This document shows, one piece after another, positions 1-7,454 of a stretch of 45,556 nt of DNA. Both the position numbers and the translations under genes were made by a program. Positions within the stretch are counted from its first letter, which is position 1. Every line of letters begins with the position of its first letter. The stretch spans positions 1 through 45,556 of the IMG/VR virus record IMGVR_UViG_3300045935_000065, one strand, 5' to 3'. Origin of the DNA: a virus. A model generated the notes under the pieces. It did no database searches. It saw only the letters and a program-made list of their open reading frames with translations, and had not been told where the DNA came from.

Positions 1-123
1 ATGCCCGCGCCGGCATATTGCGCGTCGCCGAGGGGATTTACGCGCACCGGGCCGCGCAGCGCAGCCTAGGCGCGTTTGACGACGGGCTGTGGCAGGAGAG
101 CGTCGGCGCGGCGCTCGGCCGGG
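1..123. repeat. Terminal direct repeat, left copy (contig closure)
   Basis: These 123 bases are identical to 45434-45556. A gene reads in frame from the right end into the left end, so the repeat is best read as the overlap left when a circular (or circularly permuted) molecule is assembled. A true short terminal redundancy of a linear virion genome is the alternative. Confidence 0.95.
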
Positions 124-464
124 TCGGCAATACCGGCGGCCTCGGCCGCGCCGTCAATGGCGACGCCTATATCGTGCCGCGCGGCTGGACGGACAATGAC
201 GTCCACGCCTTCGTCGCGCGCTCCAATCCCCGCCAAGTCGGCGGCGCCGCCGGCGACGATTCGCCGGTCTGGGCGGACGGCCGGGTGGTGCCGCCGGCAA
301 CGATGATGGCGTTGACCCCGGAGTTGATCTCCGACGACGGCCGCCACGCTTTCTACCGATTCCGTTCGCAAAGCGGCTATGTCGGCAGCCGCCGCCAGCC
401 CGGCACCGATTTCGTGCTCGATCTGCGCGCGCTGGCCGATTACGTCCACGGCCGGCGGCGCTAG
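1..464 (+). CDS. Internal virion protein (gp15-like position), 3' part across the circle junction
   Basis: The first complete in-frame codon is at base 3. This is the C-terminal part of the gene that begins at 43777; joined across the closure it is 706 aa. The segment ends with TAG at 462-464, four bases before the next start. No domain is recognised. It is Ala/Arg/Asp-rich, soluble-looking and has no signal peptide. Its place after gp13- and gp14-like genes and before a transglycosylase-bearing giant protein suggests a core protein of the ejectosome. That role is inferred from gene order only. Confidence 0.75.
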   Translation, partial: ARAGILRVAEGIYAHRAAQRSLGAFDDGLWQESVGAALGRVGNTGGLGRAVNGDAYIVPRGWTDNDVHAFVARSNPRQVGGAAGDDSPVWADGRVVPPATMMALTPELISDDGRHAFYRFRSQSGYVGSRRQPGTDFVLDLRALADYVHGRRR

Positions 465-467
465 AAG

Positions 468-3400
468 ATGGCGAGCGCGCCGCCGCAGCCCTATCAGGAC
501 GCCTATGGCGGGATGACGATCGATCAGGCGCGCGGCCAGGGCGCGGGCTCGCCGCGCGCCGTGCCGACGCCGGGTTTCCTCGATCGCGTGCAGCTCGGCT
601 ACGATCGCGCCGCCGCCGGCCCGGATTACGGGCGCAACCAGGTGCAATGGGAAGATCGCGCGCAGGGCGAGATCATGGCGGCGCTTCGCGCGCGCGGCTA
701 TCCGGTCGAGGATTACGAGCGCGGCATGGCGCAACTCTACCACGGCGATCCCGCCCAGTTCGACGATCCACGGTTCGCGACCTCCGAGGCGCTGGACCCG
801 CACAGCGCCACCCACGCCGCCGCCGGCGATCGCGCCTTCTGGCGGGCGGTCGATGCGGAGCGGCGCCGCGACCCGAATTTCATGCCCGCTTATGGCGACG
901 TTCACGATCTCACGTCGCTGGCGGCGCATGCGGCGCGGCAGCGCGCGGCCGAGCTCGAGCGGATCGACCAGGCCGCGCCGCAGGGGCTTGGCGTTGCCGG
1001 CTTCCTCGGCACGCTCGCCCACGGCGCCGCCGATCCCCTGTCCTACATCCCGATCGGCGGCCCGCTGGTGGCGGGCACGAATTCGGTCGGCCGCCAGATT
1101 CTCTCGGCCGCGGTGCGGCAGGGCGTCGGCAACATGGCGATCACCGCCGGCGAGGAGCCGTTCGTCCGGCAGGACGCGGCGCGGATCGGGCAAGAGCGTA
1201 CGGCCGTCGATTTCCTTTATGAGGAAGCGGCGGCGGGGACGATCGGCGCGGGATTCGGCGCGGTCCATACCGGCGCCGCCCCCGCCGTGAACGCCTTGAT
1301 CGATGCCGTGGGACCGACGACGCTGCGGGTCGCGCGGTCGATCGCCGGGGCGGAGATCGACCCACAGGCGCATTACGACATGCATCTGGCGCAGGCCTTC
1401 GCGGCGGCGGTGCCGCCCGACCGGATGACGCCCGACGAACAGGCCGCGCTGCACGTGACGACGCGCGCGGCCGAGGTGCGCCGGCAATCGCCATTCGTGC
1501 CCGGGCCGGCGGGCGACGACGAGCATGCCCACTGGCTCGACACGGCCTTGCACGCGATCACCTCCGATCGCGCCCCTCCTTCGCCTGCGGCTGCGGCGAG
1601 CAGGCCGATTCCGCGCAGCCAGGTGGCGGCGGGGACGGCCGACATGTCGGGCGTGCGCAATCCGGCCTTCGAGCAGGTGAAGGCGCGAATCCGGCAGGTG
1701 GAGAGCGGCGGCAGCGACACGATCCGCAACCGCATGGGATCCTCGGCGAGGGGCCGTTTCCAGTTCACGGACGGGACCTGGCTGACCTATTATCGCCGCC
1801 GCTACGGCCAGGCTGGCAGCGACGCGCAGGTGCTGGCACGGAAGACCGACGGCGCACTCCAGGAAGTCCTGATGGACGATTCGCTGATGGATCATCAGCG
1901 GGTGCTTCAGCGCCTCGGCGCGCCGGTCGATGCCGGCAATCTGTATCTGCTGCACGCGCTCGGTGATGCGGGCGGGGAGGCTTTCCTGCGCGCCGACCCG
2001 AATGCGCGGGCGATCGACGTCTATCGCCGGATCGACCCGCGCAATGCCGACGCGGCCTATCGGCAGAATCCGTGGCTTCACGGCAGCGTCGCCGACAGCA
2101 TCAATTGGGCGCATCATCAGATGGGCGGTGGCGAGCCGGTGCCGTTCACGCCCTCGCCCGAGATGGCGGCGGGCGATGCCATTCCGCCGCGCGGCGAGGT
2201 GGCCGGGCTGGAGGGCGGAGCGGATCCGGCCCGGGCCACCCGCGACGCGCTCGGCTTCGATCACGATCCGGCGCCGATGGACAGCAGGCCGGTGCTGCGG
2301 CCGGACTGGTTCGCCAGCCCGGAGGAGCATGCCCGCGCCCAGCTTCGCTTCGAGGCGGAGCGGGATGCGCGCGACGGGTTCCAGCGCGTCGCCGATGATG
2401 GCGACATCCCGTTCGACCCGATCGACCATCTCGACCGGCTGCGCGCCTATGCGGCGACGCGGGCGCCGCTGCGGCCCGAGGCGGTGGCGCAGGCGCTTGG
2501 CCTCACGCCGGAGGAAGCGCGGAATGTCACCGAGCGGCTCGCCGGGCAGGAAGGCTCGCCGCTGCTGATCGACAAGAATGGGGTGGCGCGGCGGCGCGTG
2601 GAGCCGCCACCGGCGCCGGAGAGCCTGCTCGACTTCGTCGCCAATCGCGGCGGGATCGAGGACGTCAACGGCGATTACCGGGCGATGGACGCGCAGCTCT
2701 GGCACCGCGGCGCGCCGTTCCGCCGCCGGCTGTTGCGCGAGCGGTCAGCCGACACGCCGCGCGGCGTCGCCGAATCGCCGCAGCATGGCGAGGACGCGAT
2801 GTTTCGCGCGGCGATCGATGCCGGTTACTTCCCCGAACATGCCGGGCTGAGGGGCGGCGCCGGCCATGCCGCCGACCTGCCCGATCTCGCCCAGTTCCGC
2901 GACGCGGTCGACCGCGAGCTGCGCGGGACGCCGCTCTACACGCCCGAGGACCGGTTCGGCGCCGATGCCTCGGCGGCGGCGCTCGGCGCCGATCGCGATG
3001 AGCTGCTGCAGCGGCTCGAGGATGTCGGCGCGAAGCACGGCGTCGAGCTCGACGCGGCGACGCTCGAGGACGCGCTGGCGCGGCACGATGCCGGCGCCAA
3101 GGCGGACGCGGCGGTGCGCGACGCGATCCACGCCGCCGCCTTCCGCGACGCGGCGCCGGCCAAGCCGGAGGCGGTGGCGATGGAGGAAGCGCGCTTCGCC
3201 GACCCGGTCGGCGAGGGGGCGAAGGCGCAGGCGGACAGCCTGGAGCACGATCTGCGGATGGAAATCGCGAGCAGTGATGGCCTAGGCACCGTGGGGCGCG
3301 AGGCCTATGCGCGCGCCCATGGCGACCTCTGGCTCAAGCCGCTCGACCAACTCGACCATCTGTTCGAGGAAGCAAAGCTAAGCGAGGCGGCGCAATTCGG

Positions 3401-4103
3401 CCGCGCCATCGAACTGATTGGCTTTGCGCCGAGCGAACGGCTCTCGCGCCTACTCGGAAGCGAGCATTTCAACTTCGACAGGGTGGCGGCGTTGATCGAG
3501 AAGGAAGCCGCCGCCGCGGGGCTGGAAATTCCCGCCGCCGCCGAGCGCATCATCTCACCCAAGTGGGACGATCCGCCCCTGACTTCGCTGCCGATGAGCG
3601 AAGACATCGACAAGTTACAGCAGGCGCACGCCGCCGCCGCCGACAATGACGAGCACATGGTCGCGTCAGAGATCGGCTGGGCGCTGCGCGGCATCGACGC
3701 GGAGCGAATTCGCGCCGTGCTTGACGGCCATGGCGACCTCGACGCACAGGCGGCAATGGCGACGGTGCGGCTTGGCTTCGAGCGCCTGAAAGAGCTGGGC
3801 GTGCCGAGCGACAAGGTCCCTGCCGCGATTGCGGCCGCCATGGAGCGCAACGGCGTGAACCCGGCGACAGCGGACGAGCTGACCCGCTCTATCCTAGACA
3901 CGTTGCGCGAAGGCGGCGGCCGAAAGAATGCCCCCGCGCAGCGAAGTCAAGCCGCGCCGCAGGAACAGCTGACCTACCGCCTCGACGAAGAGGGTGGCGA
4001 GGTCGACCTCGCCTCTGTCCTGCGCGAATTGGACGAGGAAGGGCACTCGTTCGATGAAATGCAGGCATGCATGGCACCGCCGACAGCGGAGGCCGCGGAA
4101 TGA
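468..4103 (+). CDS. Giant internal virion protein with lytic transglycosylase-like domain (gp16-like)
   Basis: 1211 aa. A lysozyme-like/SLT domain lies at about residues 400-550: RQVESGG with the candidate catalytic Glu at about 412, followed by RGRFQFTDGTW and a helical tail. Such domains in internal core proteins of T7-like phages cut peptidoglycan during DNA ejection. The remaining ~1,000 residues are helical and Ala-rich, without recognised domains. The start is the ATG 4 nt after the upstream stop; no strong Shine-Dalgarno sequence is visible, so translation is probably coupled. The 3' end overlaps the next gene by 4 nt. The last ~270 codons look somewhat less GC-biased than the rest, which may mark a mosaic join. 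Confidence 0.82.
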   Translation: MASAPPQPYQDAYGGMTIDQARGQGAGSPRAVPTPGFLDRVQLGYDRAAAGPDYGRNQVQWEDRAQGEIMAALRARGYPVEDYERGMAQLYHGDPAQFDDPRFATSEALDPHSATHAAAGDRAFWRAVDAERRRDPNFMPAYGDVHDLTSLAAHAARQRAAELERIDQAAPQGLGVAGFLGTLAHGAADPLSYIPIGGPLVAGTNSVGRQILSAAVRQGVGNMAITAGEEPFVRQDAARIGQERTAVDFLYEEAAAGTIGAGFGAVHTGAAPAVNALIDAVGPTTLRVARSIAGAEIDPQAHYDMHLAQAFAAAVPPDRMTPDEQAALHVTTRAAEVRRQSPFVPGPAGDDEHAHWLDTALHAITSDRAPPSPAAAASRPIPRSQVAAGTADMSGVRNPAFEQVKARIRQVESGGSDTIRNRMGSSARGRFQFTDGTWLTYYRRRYGQAGSDAQVLARKTDGALQEVLMDDSLMDHQRVLQRLGAPVDAGNLYLLHALGDAGGEAFLRADPNARAIDVYRRIDPRNADAAYRQNPWLHGSVADSINWAHHQMGGGEPVPFTPSPEMAAGDAIPPRGEVAGLEGGADPARATRDALGFDHDPAPMDSRPVLRPDWFASPEEHARAQLRFEAERDARDGFQRVADDGDIPFDPIDHLDRLRAYAATRAPLRPEAVAQALGLTPEEARNVTERLAGQEGSPLLIDKNGVARRRVEPPPAPESLLDFVANRGGIEDVNGDYRAMDAQLWHRGAPFRRRLLRERSADTPRGVAESPQHGEDAMFRAAIDAGYFPEHAGLRGGAGHAADLPDLAQFRDAVDRELRGTPLYTPEDRFGADASAAALGADRDELLQRLEDVGAKHGVELDAATLEDALARHDAGAKADAAVRDAIHAAAFRDAAPAKPEAVAMEEARFADPVGEGAKAQADSLEHDLRMEIASSDGLGTVGREAYARAHGDLWLKPLDQLDHLFEEAKLSEAAQFGRAIELIGFAPSERLSRLLGSEHFNFDRVAALIEKEAAAAGLEIPAAAERIISPKWDDPPLTSLPMSEDIDKLQQAHAAAADNDEHMVASEIGWALRGIDAERIRAVLDGHGDLDAQAAMATVRLGFERLKELGVPSDKVPAAIAAAMERNGVNPATADELTRSILDTLREGGGRKNAPAQRSQAAPQEQLTYRLDEEGGEVDLASVLRELDEEGHSFDEMQACMAPPTAEAAE

Positions 4104-6565
4104 GCTTGAAGAACTGCATCCCAGGCCTGATCGCCGATGGCAAAATCCGCAAGGGCGATGGCGAGAAGGCGCAGCGCGCCTATGACCGGCACCTTGCCCG
4201 CGTCTCTCACGAGATGTCGCCTGAGGCGGCAGCAGCCGAGGCGAGCCGCCTGACCTTGCACGAACTTAAATATGAGCATGACCTCAAGCGCCGGCAGACC
4301 TTCCTGCAACTTAGCGCCCAGCAGCGGATGAAGGCTGACATGGAGAGGTACAAAGGCAGTCCCTATCGCGCCGCCTCGGCCCTGCTCGGCAGTGATGCCA
4401 AGGCACCCTATGCCAGCGTCGAGGCACAGCACCGGGCCGTGCTCGGCCGCATCCACGGACGGATGGAGGGCGTGCTCGCCGCGCACAGCCGCAATCTGCT
4501 CGGCGAGGCGCGGGACAAGGCCGGGCTTGCCGACCTGGTGCGCGAGCGCTTCGGCGAGGACACGGGCAATCGATCGGCGAAGGAACTGGCGGCGGCGTTC
4601 GGCGAGGCCGCCGAATATGCGCGGACCCGGTTCAACCGGGCCGGCGGCAACATTGGTCAGCGGCCCGATTGGGGGCTTCCGCAGGCACACGATGCGTCGA
4701 AGGTGCGCGCCGTGCCTTACGAGGAGTGGCGCAACGATATCACCGGCAAGGGGTCGACCGGCGAAGGCATCGATCTCAGCCGCATGATCGACGACTCCAC
4801 CGGCCAACCCTTCACGCCCGTGGGGATCGAAGAGGCGCTGCAATCCTCCTGGCAGTCGATCCGCAGCGATGGCTGGATTCGCCGCAAGCCGGGCGGGGCC
4901 GGCGACGGGAAGCTCGGCAACCAGCGCGCCGATCACCGCTTCTTCGTCTTCAAGAATGCCGATGCCTGGCTCGGCTATCAGGCTAAATATGGCACAGGCA
5001 ATGCCTTCGAGGCGATGGTGGGCCATGCCGAGGGGATGGCGCGCGACATCGCATTGATGGAGGTGCTCGGGCCCAACCCCAAGGCTAGCGTTAAATGGCT
5101 GCAGGATGCCGTGCAGAAGCGCGCGGCGATCGACCCGGAACCGGGTGGCGCGCTGATGGACAAGGCGCGGAGCGAATCGCAGCGGATCGGCGATTTATAC
5201 GACGTCGTCTCAGGCAGGCTCAACTCGCCGGTGAACGAACGGGCGGCGCGGACCTTGGGCGGGGTGCGGAGTTTTCTGACCTCGACCCTGCTCGGCTCGG
5301 CGCAGCTTTCGGCATTCTCCGACGTCGCCTTCCAGGCGGTGACGCGCGGCTATAACGGCCTGCCGGTCATGGGCGCGATCACCGGCTATCTGAAACTGTT
5401 TTCGGTGCTCGGCGGCGCGGAGCGCAAGCGGGTCGCGGTGCGGCTCGGCCTGATCGCCGAGGAGGCGGGCCGGCGCGCGGCGAGCCTCAATCGCTATGTC
5501 GACGGCACGCACGGGCCGGAGGTGATGAGCCGGCTCGCCGACGCCGTGCTGCGCGTGTCGGGGCTGAGCCCGTGGACGCAAAACGGCCGCTGGGCGTTCG
5601 GCATGGAATTGTTCGGCCATCTCGCCGACGAGCGGAGCAAAGACTGGGATGCGCTTGACGCACCGATCCGCTCGATGTTCGAGCGCTACGGCATCGACCA
5701 GGCCGGCTGGAATCAGATCCGCGCGTCCGAGCCCTATCGCTATACCGACAAGAGGTGGGGCACCTCCGAGTTCCTGCGCCCCGACGACGTCGCCGACGAG
5801 AAGCTCGGCGACGCGATGCTGCGCATGGCGCTGACCGAGACCGATTATGCGGTGCCGGCGGCGACGGCGCGCGCGCGCGCGGCATTGAGCTTCGGCCAGC
5901 GGCCGGGCACTCTGGGCGGCGAGATCATCCGCAACGGCGCCCTGTTCAAGAGCTTCGGGGTTTCGATGCTGCTCACCCACGGCGCGCGGATGATGGAGGG
6001 CACGCCGTGGAGCCGGGCCAAATATTTCGCGGGGCTGACCATCACCACCGGCCTGCTCGGCTATCTGGGTGAGAGCCTCTATGCGCTGGCGACGGGCAAG
6101 GATTTGCCCGATCCGACCGCGCCGGTGACGTGGGGCAAGGCGGAGCTGCGCGGCGGCGGCTTCGGCATTTTCGGCGACTTCCTCGGCTCCTCGACCAACC
6201 GCTTCGGCGGGGGCTTTGCCGAGACGCTGAGCGGGCCTGTGGTCGGCGCCGCGAGCGACGTCGCCCGCGCGGGCTACAAGGCGGTTGGGCACCGCGACGC
6301 CCGCACCGGGGAATGGGTCAGCAATCCGGGCGGCGCGGGCATGGACCTGTTCCGGCGCTATGTGCCGGGGGAATCGCTCTGGTATTCGCGGCTGGCGTGG
6401 AACCGCTATGTCGCCGACCAGCTCCAGCAGTGGGCCGACCCGAATTACGCGCAGAGCTGGGCGCGGATGGAGCGGGCCGGGCAACAGCAGGGGCAGGATT
6501 ATTGGTGGCGGCCGGGGCAAGGCGCGCCGGATCGGGCGCCTAATGTCGGGCGGGTGCCGGAGTAG
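4100..6565 (+). CDS. Large virion/ejection protein
   Basis: 821 aa, starting at the ATG that overlaps the previous stop (ATGA). An in-frame ATG 33 nt upstream is less likely. The N-terminal half is helical and charged. The C-terminal third (roughly residues 600-760) contains GALFKSFGVSMLLTHG, then one or two hydrophobic segments (YFAGLTITTGLLGYLG) and a Gly-rich GFGIFGDFLGSS stretch. I recall that pattern from large phage ejection or polyvalent proteins (LPD38-type). It may insert into the host membrane as part of the DNA translocation channel. That function is inferred from position after the transglycosylase protein and from the hydrophobic region. Confidence 0.7.
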   Translation: MSLKNCIPGLIADGKIRKGDGEKAQRAYDRHLARVSHEMSPEAAAAEASRLTLHELKYEHDLKRRQTFLQLSAQQRMKADMERYKGSPYRAASALLGSDAKAPYASVEAQHRAVLGRIHGRMEGVLAAHSRNLLGEARDKAGLADLVRERFGEDTGNRSAKELAAAFGEAAEYARTRFNRAGGNIGQRPDWGLPQAHDASKVRAVPYEEWRNDITGKGSTGEGIDLSRMIDDSTGQPFTPVGIEEALQSSWQSIRSDGWIRRKPGGAGDGKLGNQRADHRFFVFKNADAWLGYQAKYGTGNAFEAMVGHAEGMARDIALMEVLGPNPKASVKWLQDAVQKRAAIDPEPGGALMDKARSESQRIGDLYDVVSGRLNSPVNERAARTLGGVRSFLTSTLLGSAQLSAFSDVAFQAVTRGYNGLPVMGAITGYLKLFSVLGGAERKRVAVRLGLIAEEAGRRAASLNRYVDGTHGPEVMSRLADAVLRVSGLSPWTQNGRWAFGMELFGHLADERSKDWDALDAPIRSMFERYGIDQAGWNQIRASEPYRYTDKRWGTSEFLRPDDVADEKLGDAMLRMALTETDYAVPAATARARAALSFGQRPGTLGGEIIRNGALFKSFGVSMLLTHGARMMEGTPWSRAKYFAGLTITTGLLGYLGESLYALATGKDLPDPTAPVTWGKAELRGGGFGIFGDFLGSSTNRFGGGFAETLSGPVVGAASDVARAGYKAVGHRDARTGEWVSNPGGAGMDLFRRYVPGESLWYSRLAWNRYVADQLQQWADPNYAQSWARMERAGQQQGQDYWWRPGQGAPDRAPNVGRVPE

Positions 6566-6570
6566 CGGCG

Positions 6571-6984
6571 CTATCGCCGCTCAATTTTAGCGAGGATTGG
6601 CTTCATCTCCGTCACCACTATGCGCGTTGCTGCTGCAGAGAATGCTACAAATAGCCCGAACCCAATTATCGCCAGCCCCTTGTCGTTGTTGTCATAAGAC
6701 AGATGTGGTCCCCAAATCAGGACAACCGCTATACCGACGATGATCAGTGGGGCAGCGATCCGCCAATTCCACGCGATCCCGCCCGCAACGAAGCCGGCGA
6801 TCAAAGTCCAGCGACCATCGGGTGACAGATAACCATTGTTGCTGAAGGCCTCGACCGCGGTTCCGACCATAGTCGCGAGCGTCCGAGGCGACGTAATGAA
6901 TGCCAACGCTACCAGAACGGCGATCGCGGCGGCTAAGACCTGCCCCCAATCCCGGCGCATAAACGCTACGAACCCATCGGCCAT
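6571..6984 (-). CDS. Small multi-pass membrane protein (moron)
   Basis: 137 aa with about four hydrophobic segments (VLAAAIAVLVALAFI, TLIAGFVAGGIAW, APLIIVGIAVVLIWG, IIGFGLFVAFSAAA) and a basic C-terminus. The ATG at 6984 has a G-rich Shine-Dalgarno-like stretch upstream; a GTG six bases earlier is possible. It lies on the strand opposite to the surrounding late genes, its DNA is visibly more AT-rich than its neighbours, and a tRNA gene follows upstream. That pattern fits a separately acquired, lysogen-expressed gene. Function unknown; a superinfection-exclusion or holin-like role would be guesswork. Confidence 0.7.
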   Translation of the reverse strand: MADGFVAFMRRDWGQVLAAAIAVLVALAFITSPRTLATMVGTAVEAFSNNGYLSPDGRWTLIAGFVAGGIAWNWRIAAPLIIVGIAVVLIWGPHLSYDNNDKGLAIIGFGLFVAFSAAATRIVVTEMKPILAKIERR

Positions 6985-7055
6985 CGACACCCCCTAGATA
7001 CGCGAATCGAAGAAATGCCAATAGCAAGAAATCGACGATTTGCCGAACATCGAAA

Positions 7056-7132
7056 TGGTGCACCCGGCAGGACTCGAACCTGCGGCCTTCGGGTTCGGAA
7101 CCCGACGCTCTATCCAGCTGAGCTACGGATGC
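7056..7132 (-). tRNA. tRNA-Arg(CCG)
   Basis: Complete 77-nt cloverleaf on the minus strand with an encoded CCA end. The acceptor arms GCATCCG/CGGGTGC pair with one G-U. The anticodon arm TCGGG-TTCCGAA-CCCGA gives anticodon CCG, which reads CGG. The T arm contains GGTTCGAGTCC. CGG codons are common in this GC-rich genome, so the tRNA could support late translation. It could also be a trace of a past tRNA-site integration, but the integrase gene is 6 kb away. Confidence 0.95.
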
Positions 7133-7239
7133 CAGCGATCCAGCAGCGCCAGATAGATCACGCCGGCAAACATTAGCCCGACCGCAATAAGCACGGTAAT
7201 CTGCGCGCAAAGGGCGGCGTGTGGCCCGGTGAACATCAT
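7123..7239 (-). CDS. Possible small membrane protein
   Basis: 38 aa beginning with two Met codons. A single hydrophobic helix (ITVLIAVGLMFAGVIYLALL) ends in DRWHP. It overlaps the 5' end of the tRNA-Arg gene by 10 nt and has no clear ribosome binding site. The transmembrane segment is convincing but expression is uncertain. Longer in-frame starts reach back to 7362. Confidence 0.33.
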   Translation of the reverse strand: MMFTGPHAALCAQITVLIAVGLMFAGVIYLALLDRWHP

Positions 7240-7391
7240 GTGGCGACCATAGCTGAAGTGCCGATGTAACCTCTTCCGTAATCGAACCTTTGCTGCTAAG
7301 CAAATCCCGTAATCGGAGGCCGGGCGAAATCGCTCCCGAACGGGCTCCTCATTTGGCGGCATTGCCGCCGGGCTGAGGGGTTTGGACGGAT

Positions 7392-7413
7392 GGGGGCTTC
7401 GCCCGCTTTTTTT
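7392..7413 (+). terminator. Intrinsic terminator before the tail spike gene
   Basis: GGGC-TTC-GCCC hairpin followed by GC and a run of seven T on the plus strand. It would stop readthrough from the internal virion genes across the minus-strand moron/tRNA block. The tail spike would then need its own promoter. Confidence 0.6.
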
Positions 7414-7418
7414 GATTC

Positions 7419-7444
7419 CTGGGCCCCGGCCTGCGCCGGGGAAC
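7419..7444 (+). repeat. Repeat B copy 1: GC hairpin in the 5' leader of the tail spike gene
   Basis: A 26-bp unit with a CCCCGGC/GCCGGGG stem, identical base for base to 33663-33688 and related to 38998-39023. It ends 10 nt before the tail spike ATG. All three copies sit just upstream of start codons of structural-type genes. Confidence 0.85.
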
Positions 7445-7454
7445 GGCGGCCGCG

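Noticed and set aside
66-2705. Very long open frame on the minus strand opposite the virion genes
   Set aside because: GC-rich codon bias on the plus strand keeps the opposite frame open; the translation is Arg/Ala-rich with no domain, and the plus-strand genes have clear motifs. The same holds for long minus frames opposite 21.6-23.3, 31.7-33.7, 37.9-39.6, 40.2-42.6 and 43.1-45.5 kb.
7056-7132. tRNA-Arg as the phage attachment site
   Set aside because: The tRNA is complete, not a 3' fragment, and the integrase gene is more than 6 kb away; nothing shows an att core.
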